Shown here: positions 43,146-55,106 of the stretch, piece by piece
Position numbering within the stretch: the first letter of the stretch is position 1
How the letters are laid out: each line of letters opens with the position of its first letter
NCBI RefSeq assembly: GCF_042186555.1
Contig: NC_133325.1
Location: forward strand, 90,982,982 to 91,046,981
Origin: Aquarana catesbeiana
Lineage: Eukaryota; Chordata; Amphibia; Anura; Ranidae
DNA length: 64,000 nucleotides
Reading direction: 5' to 3'
Translations under genes and position numbers: made by a program
The notes under the pieces: model-generated
What the model was told of the DNA's origin: nothing
The model's database searches: none
The model's input: the letters and a program-made list of their open reading frames with translations, nothing else

Positions 43146-44190
43146 TCAAATGACGCTGCTACAGTGAGCAGTTCAGACTGGGAGTCTGAGACTCCTGGGT
43201 CTACCCACTATAGTGAGCTGGGACAAACTTACATCACCCCTCGGAAGTGGCAAGTCCGGTGATTGGTGGGATAAAGGGCATAGTGACCACCAGATTTATA
43301 AGATCGATGTGGTAGGGACTGAGGCCTGTCAATCATAAAATGAAGTATGAATTTCTCAGTGACATTAGCCTGATGGATAAAAGGAAAAACATATTCGATG
43401 ATAGTATGGAAGCACCACACTGACATGCACATTCTGTGCTCAGGGTTCAGCTATAAAACCTACTCCAATCACTTTCTGACTATTCAGTCATTTTTTCAAC
43501 TTTCATCTATTAAATCTTCTTCCCTTGTTGTTTTAACTTTGGATAGTAAAACTTTTTTTTCTGCCAGTAAATATCTTACACAGCCCACTTCCTGTTTCTT
43601 GTCTGGTCATTAGCCTAGGCTTATGACATCATGCACAGCTCTCTCTCTCACTCTCGTGAGAGTTTGCCAGGAAGGGAGGGGGGATGTGTCATAAGAGGGC
43701 CAATGAGAGCTGTGGAGCTGGAGGTGTGCCTCTGTGTAAATCCAAAAAGTGAACAGGCAGTTAAAATGGATGCAGCCAGACTTGGTGAAGGGAGATTTCT
43801 GCAGCATATTTGGCAAGTATAGAATCACAGTATATATAAAATAATACGCAAAGTGGTTGGAGGGAAGCTTCAGAATGGCAAAGATGTTTTCATTACAAAT
43901 TATGTGAGCAGACTGCAGTTCCTCTTTAAGAAAACTAATACTAAACTCAACTTTTTACTGTGGACAGTACAGACTTTTGGCTAGTAAACATTATGCAAGC
44001 CTTCTAATTCTTGTGGTCCTAATTCCTAATATTGAATATTGATTAATAGTGAGACCTTGTAGATTGGGAAGCATTTAAAGTGACCATATTACCAGTTAGG
44101 GGGGCGACTGCTGAAGGCATAAAGTGCATGCATCTAAGAGGCCTTTTCAACCTATGTCATGGCCACATTTCAAGAAATACTAAAGACAGT
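43146..44190. other. No gene recognised
   Basis: Non-coding sequence with no clear repeat ends. No exon-like frame is supported. Confidence 0.35.
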
Positions 44191-45181
44191 GGGCGCCATT
44201 CACAAAGTGGTATCTTACCGCATCTGAGTAAACGGTAAGATACTGCAGTGTTTTTCAAACGTTTTTTAGCATTCACTAAAAATCACTACTTAAATACCGC
44301 ATGAGTTATTTTGTGACGTCATGCGGTATTTTAGAAGTGAAAGCCTGTGGTAATTTACTACTGCCAGTAGCCAGCCTCCTTACCACAGGCTGTCACTAGC
44401 TGGTTGTAAAGGAGCATGTAGTTGCCGGTGTCCTTAACAACCGTGACAGTTACTAGTTGTTAAGAGGCAGGCGGCAGCAAAACCTTAACAACTGATGAGT
44501 CACCAGCTGTCTGCAGGGTTCTCCGCTGACAGCTGGATTTAAAAATAAAAAATGACGTCAATAAAAATAAAGAAAAAAAAAAAACAGTATGGGGGGGTCC
44601 CCTACCCGAACCGTACAAGACCACATGCCCTCAACATGGGGGGGACATCATCGGGTACCCCACACTCTTGTAGGCCAGGGACATGCTGGGTCAATGATGT
44701 CACAAGGGTGCGGGGTCACCAGATGGCCCCACCCCTTAGTTATTTAAGAACTGTCTATTTTTTTTACATTTTTTTAGGTGAATAAGTAAGGGTACTATGT
44801 ACAAGGATAAGCCCTGCCCACAGATCCCCAGAACCACCGGCCAGGGTTGTGGGGAAGCGGCACTTGTCCCCAGTAGCAAGGGGAAAAGGTACTTTTTTTT
44901 GGGGGGGGGGGCCCGCTCGTTAACAACCAGGTTGGTTGCTGAGGATGCTGGTAGCAGCTGGTTCCTTAAATATCGCATAGCGGGACAACTACTTATTTAC
45001 AGCATGCATTTTAAATTTTTTTGTAAATTGACTTTCACTCCTGCTTTATATGGTATTTACTGCGCATTTCTGCGCTAAATACTGCATAAATCAGTAGTGA
45101 ACTGACATTTTCAAAATCACATGTGGTATTTGGGAAAAACGCCTAAATAATGCATGTAATCTGGTTCTGTGAATGGAGCCC
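44191..45181. mobile_element. Hairpin element carrying the shared GC-rich core and promoter-like block
   Basis: The inverted ends are GGGCGCCATTCACAAA and the inverse of CTGTGAATGGAGCCC. The interior includes CCACATGCCCTCAACATGGG, CCGGCCAGGGTTGTGGGGAAG and a TTATTTAAG block, all shared with the elements at 13888 and 55110, whose ends are different. Confidence 0.75.
44690..44750 (+). promoter_or_regulatory. Promoter-like block, leader deleted
   Basis: It contains TGATGTCACAAGGG, GCGGGGTCACC, CCCCACCCC and TTATTTAAG (44740-44748), the order found at 56190-56263. Here TTATTTAAGAA is followed directly by CTGTCTATTTTTTTT, so the short leader and frame present at 56266-56470 are missing. Confidence 0.4.
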
Positions 45182-45379
45182 AATGTTTGAACAATTTTTA
45201 GTTTTGCTAAGCCCCACAGCCACACGGATGCCTCTCACAAGGACTTGAAACTTGGCCAAGAAAAGATTTGGGTGACAGCTGTTGGTATCTTTTAGGTGTC
45301 TACACTTCAAACATTCAGTAGCTTGCCCCTTTACCCTCAGTTTTTAAAAAAATGTTTACAGCTTTTTCCGCCACCATAA

Positions 45380-46043
45380 GGCCTCATGCAAACTCTCCTA
45401 GAAGCCTTTCCGCCTGGCAGCAGCGTCGCAGCAGAAAAAAAAAATCCCGTTGCTTGTATTGTCTAAAGCCTCATACACACGATGCGATTGTTGGCAGGGG
45501 ATTGTCTGTTGACAGACTGTTGTCCTAAAATCTGACCGTTAGTACGCTCCTTTTGACAAATGTTGTCTAACTTTCGGCCAACAAATGTTGGATGGCAGGC
45601 TAGTAAATTTTCACCACTACGTTCGTGTTTGTTGCACGACAATTGTGTATCGTTAGTATGCAAGACAAGATCCTGGCACAATCCCTTAAGACAAAAATCA
45701 GACGCTCGGTTGGCCAACAATTGTACCGTGTGTACGAGGCTTGAAGCTTTTAGGCACGTTTTATAGGCGTCAAGAGTTTGGGCGTTATTTCATTTTTTTG
45801 GCCAGAATAGAAATTTATTCTGGCTATGGAAAATAATTAATGCTCAAGCTCTAAATGCACTTAGCATATAGCAGCGTTTTTTCTGCCAAAACTCTGCTGT
45901 CCCTGAATGCACTGTTTTTTTTTCCTGCCTCTAAAAGCCCCTGCATGGGCACATAGACTAATGTGCAGGGGTGTTTAGAGGCAGAAAAAAAAATGCCTGG
46001 CACCCCTAGGAGCAGCTGCAAATAGTCCAGTGTGAATGAGGCC
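45380..46043. mobile_element. Harbinger-like MITE with a nested MITE, TAA duplication
   Basis: The ends GGCCTCATGCAAAC and the inverse of GTGTGAATGAGGCC are flanked by TAA at 45377-45379 and 46044-46046. It is related to the element at 3481-3855. A second MITE is nested at 45467-45741. Confidence 0.82.
45467..45741. mobile_element. Nested MITE with AGCCTCATACACACGAT ends
   Basis: The ends AGCCTCATACACACG and the inverse of CGTGTGTACGAGGCT flank GTTGGC/GCCAAC-type palindromic sequence. The flanks are TAA and TGA, one mismatch. Confidence 0.8.
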
Positions 46044-47226
46044 TAAGTATGGAAACTAAAAGCTTGCATATTTTTTGTTAAAATTAAACTAGAGCTTTGA
46101 AACAATTCCACATAGTTTATTAGAAAATTAAAATGTATATAAAAGGTACATGGGGAATAATGTCCGGTATAACCAGCATTATTTCGAATCGTGATTTTTA
46201 TCATCATAGGTCGGCCTATCATTGAACAAGGAAGCTGGCGGCAGCATGAAAACGTTTCTGGGAATATGGTAAAGACAACTGTGGAAGCGACCCTGCATTG
46301 GGAGAACAGGTAAAACCCAGAGGTACATTTGCCATAACATACAGAATCATTATTGCAAGTTCTCCTTATTTTTTTTAATCTCTTTTTATTAGTTTTATAA
46401 ACATTTTATACAAATACATATACTGTACATTCATATACCGTACTTTATAGCTATAAATAATGTCCTGTGTCCCTGACAAAAGGCAATAATTCTCTATATC
46501 AGGGTCTGTCTTCCCTTTCTATATTATTCCATCTTTCCTTTGTCACCTACACAGAACGTCATACATTATCTCCTATTCCTCTCATCTCCCAACCCTATCC
46601 AAACCAAGTTTGTCGAGAACCGAAACTCTTCCCATTGTTGCCACATTTTTGGCATTTGATTTCTTGTATCATCTTCACTCCTTATTTGTTCCTCCTTTTG
46701 TTGTATTTCGTTCATTTCACATACACATTCCGCTATTGTTGGAATTTTTGTTTTTCGCCATCTTCGGGCTATTATTGTCCTGGCAGCTGTTTTCATATGG
46801 AAAAAATACCCATCCTTATAGATTTCAATGACCCTGGTATTATGGATAGTAACGATATATATCAACATTTGGTTGTATCTCAATTCCTGACACCATCCGA
46901 TATATTTCAAATATCTTATACCAGAAATCCCTCACCATATGGCACTCATACCAGATATGGGTCATTGTTCCTCTTACCTTAAGACATCTCCAACAAATCT
47001 CTGTATTATCTTTTTATTTCATTTAAGTCCATTGGACTCCAGTACTACCTTATCATGATTTTATCATTTCTTTCTTGATGTTTAACCACTACCGATAGTT
47101 TATGTATTCGTGAAAATGCCTTGTCCCATTCTGTTAATGGAATCAAACTCTCTATTTCATTTTCCCATTTTTTCATACATGCTAATTCATTGAGGGGTCC
47201 AGAGGGTAATAAAAGTTTAAATATAA

Positions 47227-47647
47227 GAGCCCTTTCACACTGGGGCGGTTTGCAGGCTCTATTGCACTAATAATAGCGCCTGCAAACCGACCCGAAAGTG
47301 CCGCTGCATGTATTCCTGTGTGAAAGCCCCGAGGGCTTTCACACTGGAGCGATGCACTGGCAGGACGGTAAAAAAAGTTCTGCCAGCAGCATCTTCGGAG
47401 CGGTGAAGGAGCGGTGTGTATACCGCTCCTTTACCGCTCCTGCCCATTGAAATCAATGGGACAGCGCGGCTATACCACCAGCAAAGCGTCTCTGCAGAGG
47501 CGCTTTGCGGTGGTATTTAACCCTTTCTCGGCCGCTAGCGGGGGGTAAAACTGCCCCGCTAGCGGCCGCATACCGACGGTAAATCGCCGCTAATAATAGC
47601 GGCGTTTTACCGCCGACGCCGCCCCCCGCCCCAGTGTGAAAGGGCTC
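47227..47647. mobile_element. Palindromic MITE, inverted copy of the 9750 family
   Basis: The ends are GAGCCCTTTCACACTGGGGC and its inverse. Its length (421 bp) and the internal GAGCGGTGAAGGAG and CCCGCTAGCGGCCG palindromes match the element at 9750 in reverse. The flanks are TAA and TTA. Confidence 0.9.
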
Positions 47648-48128
47648 TTATGGACAATTTATGGGTTGGTCTTCGTTGCTCTACTAACAGTTGTTCAAAG
47701 CTAGTTAGTGTTCTGTCAATCAAGAATGGTTGTATTTTTGATTCGATATATGCACTTAATTGATAATGCTGCATCCATTTGTTTTTATGTTCAGGTACCA
47801 TGTCAAGCAATCGTGGAAGTTTGCCTTCTTCTAGGATCTGAACTATCCTTGTGTTCGCCAACCTGTTCCATTTAATAAAATTTGTAGCTACTAATGCTGG
47901 TGGGAATCCAGGGTTGGGTCATTGGCCCAATCATTGTAGAAAGTCCTCCCTTTTTGATTACTGTGTCCCATATTTTTAAAGTTGATGATACAAAAATTGT
48001 TAATTCCTTTTTCTCGGGCTGAAGCTGAGGTTTAATACGTGGATGGGATTTAAGTTGTAGGCCTATAATATTTTTCTCTATGGTTATCCATTGCTTATAT
48101 TTTACATTATGGTACCAATCTATTCTTA

Positions 48129-49033
48129 TTAAACGCTTGCTGACCAGCCGCCCCAGTTGTACTGCAGCAGAATGGCACAGGCAGGCGAATCGCCGTTATG
48201 TTATGTCGGTTCCTACGGCTGCCACTAGGGGAGTGCGCGTGCCGGCTGCTCGCCCCTGGAGCCAATGCAAGTGCCTGGCGGTCTCTATGACCGCCGGGCT
48301 CCAGCGATCGCTCGTAACACAGCGACAACTGGGATCTCTGTGTTTAAACACAGAGATTCCGGTTCTCTGAGGGGAGAAGTGACAGATCGTCTGTTCATAC
48401 AGAGTATGAACAGCGATCTGTCATCTCCCCTACACAGTCCCCTCCCCCCTTCAGTTAGAACACACATTAGGGAACACAATTAACCCCTTGATCGCCCCCT
48501 AGTGTTAACCCCTTCCCTGCCAGTGACAATTTTACAGTAATCAATGCATTTTTATAGCACTGATCACTGTATTAATGCCAATGGTCCCAAAAATGTGTCA
48601 AAATTGTCCGATGTGTCCGCCATAATGTTGCAGTCACAATAAAAATCGCAGATCGCTGCCATTACTAGTAAAAAAAAAATAAATAATAAAAATGCCATAA
48701 AAATATCCCTTATTTTGTAGACGCTATAACTTTTGCGCAAACCAATCAATATATGCTTATTGCAATTTTTTTTTACCAAAAATATGTAGAATACATATCG
48801 ACCTAAACTGAGAAAAAAATTTGCTTTTTTAAGAAAAAAAATGGGAAAATTGTTTATAGCGCAAAAAATACCACCAAAAGAAAGCTCTATTTGTGGGAAA
48901 GAAAGGACGTCAATTTTGTTTGGGTACAACGTCGCACAACCGCGCAATTGTCAGTTAAAGTTACGCAGTGCCGAATCGCAAAAAGTGCTCTTGTCAGAAA
49001 GGGGGTAAAATCTTCCGGGGCTGAAGCGGTTAA
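48129..49033 (-). mobile_element. TTAACCACTT element in L1, reverse orientation
   Basis: It begins TTAAACGCTTGCTGACCAGC and ends GGGGCTGAAGCGGTTAA, the mirror of the copy at 49896. Taking it out with one TTAA leaves the L1 frame uninterrupted across the junction, which shows a TTAA target duplication. Confidence 0.92.
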
Positions 49034-49895
49034 GGATGCAGCTTGTAGATATACTGTAAAATCGGGGAGCGCAAGACCTCCATTCTTTTTCGTTCTAATT
49101 AAAATTCCTCTTTTTATTCGTGGTGTTTTTTGGGCCCAAGTAAAACTTCCTATGGCTTTACGTAATTGTACTATTAAATTTTTTTGAGGAATCAGGTGTA
49201 TGTCTTTGTAAGGGAGATTAGCCGGTAGTTACCACATAACGTGTGGTCCTTTACTGGTTTAGGAATAAGTGAAATATAAGCTACTAAACTTTGTGGTGCA
49301 AAAGCTTGTGAAGCCGATATGGAGTTAAATGTTTTTCTTAAAATAGATGTAATTATCTCTTGAAATACCCTATAGAATCTGGGGGTATATTCATCCGGGC
49401 CTGGGCTTTTGCCCAGGACCAGTGCAGCTATAGCTTGCTGTATTTCTTCTGCTGAAATCTTTTTTCAGTTCCTCCACTGTTTCTTTGGGGAGAGTAGGTA
49501 ACACTGTTTCTTTAATATATTGGCATATTTCCTCTAGGTTATTTTACCTTTCCTTGTTATGGCTTTATATCATATAGCTTGGAATAGTATGTGTGGAATG
49601 TTTTAGAGATTTCTATAGGGTAGTATGTCATTCCCCCCCGAAGTTTCACGATTTTTACAATAGATGTCAAGGGTTGTTGTTTCAACGTTTTGGCTAGTAT
49701 TTTTCCGGTTTTATCCCCATATTGATAAAACTGGGCTCTATTTTTATCCCTTGATCGTAATGATTGTTCATCAGAGTTTGCATTTCAATACACTTATCAA
49801 TATCTTATCCATTGAGTTAAGATTTCGTTTGTGTACATTTTCTAATCTTGAAATTTCTCCCAATAATTGAGACATTTTATGTTTTTTTTCTCTTT

Positions 49896-50802
49896 TTAAC
49901 CACTTCAGCCCTGGAAGATTTGGCTGCTTGATGACCAGGCCATTTTTTGCGATACGGCACTGCATCGCTTTAACTGACAATTGCGTGGTCGTGCGATGCT
50001 GTACCCAAACAAAATTTACGTCCTTTTTTTCCCACAAATAGAGCTTTCGGTGGTATTTGATCACCTTTTTATTTTTTGCGCTATAAACAAAAAAAAGAGT
50101 GAAAATTTTGAAAAAAAATACAATATTTTGTACTTTTTGCTATAATAAATATCCCCAATTTTTAAAAACAAATTATTTCCTCAGTTTAGGCCGATATGTA
50201 TTCTTCCACTTATTTTTGGTAATAAAAATCGCAATAAGCGTTTATTGATTGGTTTGCGCAAAAGTTATAGCGTCTACAAAATAGGGGATAGATTTATGGC
50301 ATTTTTATTAGTTTTTTGTTTTACTAGTAATGGGGGGTTATCTGTGATTTTTATTGGGACTGCGACATTATGGCGGACAGATCAGACCCTTTTGACACAT
50401 TTTTGGGACGATTGACAATTATATAGCGATCAGTGCTATAAAAATGCACTGATTACTGTATAAATGTCACTGGCAGGGAAGGGGTTAACTGTGTTCCCTA
50501 GTGTGTGTTCTAACTGTGGGGGGATGGGACTGACTATAGGAGATGACAGATCGTGGTTCCTAGCTATTAGGAACCCTCCCCTCACAGAACAGGGATTTGT
50601 GTGATTACACACACACAAGTCCCTGTTCTGCGTCTCGTGGCCGGCGGTCATCCTGACCACCGGCCATGAGCATCGGCACCACTGCAGTGCAGCAGGCGTG
50701 CGCCTGCTATCCTGCTTAAAGGAGCCGACTTACAGCTACAGCGGCTCGCGGGATCGTGCCGACCTGCTGCAATATGACGGCAGCTGGTCGGCAAGTGGTT
50801 AA
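49896..50802 (+). mobile_element. TTAACCACTT element in L1, full-length
   Basis: It starts TTAACCACTTCAGCCC and ends GGTCGGCAAGTGGTTAA, about 907 bp including the TTAA ends. It contains the empty site (50140-50152) that matches the MITE insertion in the copy at 9503. No open frame of note. Confidence 0.92.
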
Positions 50803-51300
50803 TCTTGCACCATGTTTGATGAACAATCCCTGCAATACACATTTTAATGTTTCCCATTGTATGGGAATTTGAAGTATCATCTACCTCATGAACTTGCAAA
50901 ATTTATTTTACTGCTTGTCGAATATCCATTTCACATTTTTTATCTTTAAGCAAATTATCATTTAGTCTTAATTAGTCTCAATTATCGTTGTGGATTTATA
51001 AAAAAATTACCAGTATCAGTGGAGGGCGTCATCATCAGACCTGTTTGATTAATAAAATAAATAGTCTATTCTATGGTATGTATTGTGTATATTTGAGTAA
51101 TATGAATGATATTTTTTCTGTCCGATGTTGAACCCTCCAGATGACCACCATTTGATATTTTTACAGTAGATGCTTAAATTCTTTTAATTGGCTATTATTT
51201 CTATTTGATTGAATTGCTGTTGTGTCTATTATAAAATTGAAATCTCCTCTGATTATTACCGTTCCCTCTGCTTTGTCCATAAAGTCCTCAATATTTTCAC

Positions 51301-52038
51301 AAAAAAAATAAAAATAAAAAAAAAAAGACTCTCAGGTCATTAAGCGTTTGTCGTTTAGGTTTTTGCAACTCTGCCACGCCTAATGGCTTGCTAGACTTCC
51401 TATGCCTGACGCTTTCATCAGAAACTTCCTCTAGAAGGTTTGAACTTGCCATCTATTCACACTTGTTAAGCCAAAGGAAAACACAGCAGCCCTTGCCAAA
51501 AAATTGACCCGTGTGAGCAACTGAAAGCTGTTTGATGACAAGGTCTGGGAAGATATTCTCTTGGCACAAATATCATCTCCTTTCAATATACTGATAGATT
51601 TACTCAGGCATCTTTAATTCACACAAGATAAATTACCCATTAACACTAGTACACTACATTTCTGAAAAGAATAATCAGTGCCCTAAATGTAATATTGGGT
51701 ACTTAAAAATTGTGCCACCCAGACAACAGTTATCAGGAGCAAATGTTGATGTTTCTTCAGGATTTCGTAAGTTCATCAGGTCTTAAAACTAATTTTCCAG
51801 CACATTTTTGAAATTAGAAGTGGCTTGGTTTACCGTAAGGAAACTGGCAGCCAAACATTTGCTTTCTTGCAGCTCTTCTATGAAGCAGAACATATTCATA
51901 CAGTGATTACTTTGGATCCCTTCATAAATAGATAAAAAAAACTGATATATGAACACACACACAAGTCAAACACTAAATGTTTTAGAGTCTGGTAGACGTG
52001 GCCTCATTTCCCCAATGCATCATTGATCCCTTTATATT
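51301..52038. other. No feature recognised
   Basis: AT-rich sequence after the L1 5' breakpoint; an A-rich tract is at 51300-51328. No gene or element was recognised. Confidence 0.4.
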
Positions 52039-52041
52039 TTA

Positions 52042-52280
52042 AGCTGGCCCTACACGGTTTGAAATCCTACTGGTTCTCGATGAACTGGTCAAAATTTCAG
52101 CCCCCATCTGCCCAACGTTAAAAAAAAAATCAAGGCACTGGGTAGAGAATTGTCAGTTGAACAGTGGATAAATCCAGGGAGATTTGTCCATCTGCACTGC
52201 ATAGCATGGACGAAGGAATCTGACTTTTTTTTTTTGCGTTCAACTCACAGTCTGAACAAACTAATAGCACATGGCCAGCT
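52042..52280. mobile_element. MITE with AGCTGGCC ends, abutting a TTAA element
   Basis: The ends AGCTGGCCCTACACGG and the inverse of ATGGCCAGCT are like the chain member at 13073. Its right edge coincides with the TTAA of the next element. Confidence 0.65.
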
Positions 52281-52719
52281 TAAAGTGGAGTTCTGCTTTA
52301 AAAAAAAAAATAAAAGTCAGCAGCTACAAATACTGCAGCTGCTGACTTTTAATAATCGGACACTTATCTGTCCAGGGTCCAGCGATGCGGGGGGGGGGAA
52401 CGAAGCCCTGCTCATCTCCCCCTCCTCTCCGCAGCGCCGGCATTGTCACTGTGGGCACGCACTGCGCATGCACGAGCTGCACTGTGGCTGGCCGGGCAAT
52501 CATCTGGGATGTGTTCCAGATAATTGCCAAGAGGGAGAGGTGATCTTCCTTCCAGCACCGCGGGTGCACCAGGAGGAAGTGGGAGCTGGAACCCTCTAAA
52601 AAGAGGGTTTCTGCCCCCCCCCCCCCCCAAAAAAAACCCCGACATGCCAAATGTGGCATGTCAGGGGGTCACCATCCCTTAAAGCGGAAGTTCTATTTTT
52701 GGGTGGAACTCCGCTTTAA
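52280..52719. mobile_element. TTAA-target MITE (TTAAAGTGGAGTTC ends)
   Basis: The ends are TTAAAGTGGAGTTCTGC and GGGTGGAACTCCGCTTTAA. The internal palindrome AAAGTCAGCAGCTAC / GCAGCTGCTGACTTTT and the flanking AATAATCGGACAC are the same as in the copy at 21623. Confidence 0.85.
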
Positions 52720-52781
52720 GATATCTCTCTTCCTCCTTTTCTTCTCCATACTGCTGTTCTAAAGGAAGGCTTCCTCTAAAC

Positions 52782-52938
52782 CAGGGGTCTCAAACTGGTG
52801 GCCCTCCAGCTGCTGCACAACTACAAGTCCCATCATGCCTTTGCCTGTGGGAGTCATGCTTGCAACTGGCAGCTTTGCAAGGCCTCATGGGACTTGTAGT
52901 TTTGCAACAGCTGGAGGGCCGCCAGTTTGGGACTCCTG
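52782..52938. mobile_element. 157-bp hAT MITE, perfect hairpin type
   Basis: The ends are CAGGGGTCTCAAACTGG and its inverse ...CCAGTTTGGGACTCCTG. The 8-bp flanks are CTCTAAAC (52774-52781) and CTCTAAAT (52939-52946), 7 of 8 identical. The arms pair through GGCCCTCCAGCTG and ACTACAAGTCCCAT. Confidence 0.9.
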
Positions 52939-52946
52939 CTCTAAAT

Positions 52947-53369
52947 CCTACTTAAAAAAAAAAAAAAAAAAGAATCAGATGCACAGCTTTTGTATTATCA
53001 TGTTATTGAATTGCTTAAGGTTTAGAGTAGCTGCATATGTGTCATGAATATATAAACAAAATGTAGCTGATATTTTATTACTAGTCATCTGACACTGTTA
53101 GCCATTTGTTTCATTATGTCACTGTGCTACTAGTAGAAGTAGTAAGTAGAAATCCTGTTTTGGGTGATGCAAAATCTGCTACACACTCTTTACTATAGTA
53201 TTTCCAAATGTTATTAGTTGCCAATTAAAGACACATACAGATTCTGAAATTGAAAAAAAGCCATTTATAAACATGGCGGGGGGGGGAGTAGCCACAGCTG
53301 GGTAAACATTCTCTTTGCACTTGGTGCAAAATATGAAGCTGCACACTTGGCCAGAACCATTTGTTGTAT
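52947..53369. other. No feature recognised
   Basis: AT-rich non-coding sequence with an A tract at 52953-52970 and a G tract at 53278-53286. Confidence 0.4.
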
Positions 53370-53399
53370 GTAGAATTTACAGGCAAGTAAAAATTCCTA

Positions 53400-53871
53400 T
53401 AGTCTTAATTGTACAGTGCAGGAAGCAAAGTATTCATAATAGACCCTAGGATGCCCCCAAGAAATGAATGAGAAGGATGGCAAGAAATAGGTGAAAGAAC
53501 TGTGCCAACAGGTCCAACAACAAGGCTAAGAAAAGGACCCAACTTCAGAATGCCACTGCAAGAACTTTGCAGTCCAAAGCTACCTCCACAGATTGGATAT
53601 AAACCTGGTAGGAGAACCTTGAGATGGTATGAACATGGGACCAAAGGTGGCAGCCTTGCACAGCTGGGCTATGAAGACCTGGTGCCAAAAAGCATAGGAA
53701 ACTCCCACTGATCTGGTGAAATGGGCATGTAAAAATGTAGGAGATCTGTCCTTGAGAATCTAAATACTAGCAATCGGAGTACTAATCCATCTCCAGATGG
53801 TGAAACTTGGAAGCAGGGAGCCCCCCTGCAATGTCCTGAGAACAGGACAAACAGGGAATCTGCCGGTCCGA
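53400..53871 (-). pseudogene. DIRS tyrosine recombinase, C-terminal part
   Basis: On the minus strand it reads DSLFVLFSGHCRG (53860-53820), a FTIWRWISTPIAS helix (about 53800), HFTRSVGVSYAFWHQ (about 53720-53680, the H-x-x-R box), and LCKAATFGPMF (about 53660-53630), followed by decayed sequence where the tyrosine is expected. The region with the first catalytic arginine is missing, so a deletion accompanies the insertion at 53872. It belongs with 57155-57595. Confidence 0.82.
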
Positions 53872-54724
53872 TTAAAGCTGTATCTCGCCCACGGAGCTGA
53901 TGCGAGTGCCCGACTATCGCGATCTCCGCCGGGCTCCCGCGATTGCTCGGAGCACACGGAGAACTGGGATCTGTGTGTGTAAACACACAGTTTCCGGTTC
54001 TCTGAGGGGAGAGCAGACAGATCGTCTGTTCATACAGCAAATGAACAGCGATCTGTCATCTCCCCTGCACAGTCCCCTCCCCCTTCAGTTAGAACACAAA
54101 CTAGGGAACACATTAACCCCTTCACTGCCAGTGACATTTTTACAGTAATCAAGGCATTTTCATACCACTGATCGCTGTAGAAATGCCAATGGTCCCAAAA
54201 ATGTGTCAAAATTGTCCGTGTCCGCCATTATGTCGCAGTCCCGATAAAAATCGCAGATCGCCGCCATTACTAGTAAAATAAATTTTTAAAAAAGCCATAA
54301 AACTATCCCTTATTTCGTAGGCGCTATAACTTTTGCGCAAAACCAGTCAATATACACTTATTGCGATTTTTTTTTACCAAAAATATGTAGAAGAATTCAT
54401 ATCAGCCTAAACTGAGGAAAAAATTAGTTTTTTTTAAATATATTTTTTGGGGGTATTTATTATAGCAAAAAGTAAAAAATATTGCGTTTTTTTTCTAAAT
54501 TGTCACTTTTTTTGTTTATAGCGCAAAAAATAAAAACCGCAGAGACGATCAAATACCACCAAAAGAAAGCTCTATTTGTGGGGAAAAAAAAAGGGACGTC
54601 AATTTTGTTTGGGTGCAAGGTCGCACAACCGCACATTTGTCAGTTAAAGTGACGCAGTGCCGAATCGCAAAAAAAATGCTCTGGTCAGGAAGGGGGTAAA
54701 ATCTTCTGGGGCTGAAGTGGTTAA
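53872..54724 (-). mobile_element. TTAACCACTT element in DIRS, reverse orientation, end-deleted
   Basis: It matches the copy at 48129-49033 from the GCGAGTGCC..CCGCCGGGCTCC region to GGGGCTGAAGTGGTTAA. It is bounded by TTAA at 53872-53875 and 54721-54724. The 5' portion is shortened. Confidence 0.82.
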
Positions 54725-54766
54725 GGAATATACTGGATGGGTTCAAAAGCAGTTTCTGCTGCTTAG

Positions 54767-55106
54767 AAACCTTTCACAATGGGGCGGTTTTCAGGCACTT
54801 TAGCGCTGGAAATAGCCTCTGTTAAGCACCTGAAAACCGCCTCCCATTCATTCAAGTGTGACTTTTCACACTCGGACAGTGCGCTTGCGGAACGTTCCGA
54901 AAAGTCCAGCAAACAGTATTTAGTGCTACCAAAACACCCTGCCCTTTGGAATGAATGGGCAATTCTTCCAAACCACCGCAACACGGGAGTTTTTAACCCC
55001 TCCTTTGAGGTTAAAAGCGCCCCACTAGTGGCCGAAAAGGGCCGCTTAAACAGCGGTAAAGCGACCGGCGCTTTACCGCAAACACGGCCACAGTGTGAAG
55101 GGGGTC
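54767..55106. mobile_element. MITE, diverged 9750-type ends, TTA duplication
   Basis: The ends are GAAACCTTTCACAATGGGGC and the inverse of CCACAGTGTGAAGGGGGTC. TTA occurs at 54764-54766 and 55107-55109; the second TTA is shared with the next element. Confidence 0.85.

Larger units (their letters stand above)
46566..51295 (-). pseudogene. L1 ORF2 remnant (EN-RT-zinc knuckle)
   Basis: Read on the minus strand: endonuclease piece VIIRGDFNFIID (about 51250-51215, the GGDFN box with Arg for the first Gly); linker RDKNRAQFYQYGDKTGKI (about 49760-49700); RT start EIQQAIAALVLGKSPGPDEY (about 49450), IPKPVKDHTLCGNYRLISL (about 49260-49215). A deletion then removes the catalytic RT motifs and joins to KAIGSFTWAQKTPRIKRGI and GGLALPDFTVYLQAAS (about 49150-49035). 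After an insertion come LIRIDWYHN (48128 down), a segment at 47861-47650, the knuckle CWRCLKVRGTMTHIWYEC (about 46995-46940), and TAARTIIARRWRKTKIPT (about 46790). Stops and shifts are frequent. The order and motifs are diagnostic of L1 elements. Confidence 0.9.
46372..51300 (-). mobile_element. L1-clade LINE, 5'-truncated, with three insertions
   Basis: Minus-strand ORF2 segments occur in the proper order from endonuclease (near 51300) to the C-terminal zinc knuckle (near 46990). The 3' end is followed by a poly(T) tract on the plus strand (46371-46378), i.e. the poly(A) tail. Insertions lie at 47227-47647, 48129-49033 and 49896-50802. Confidence 0.9.
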
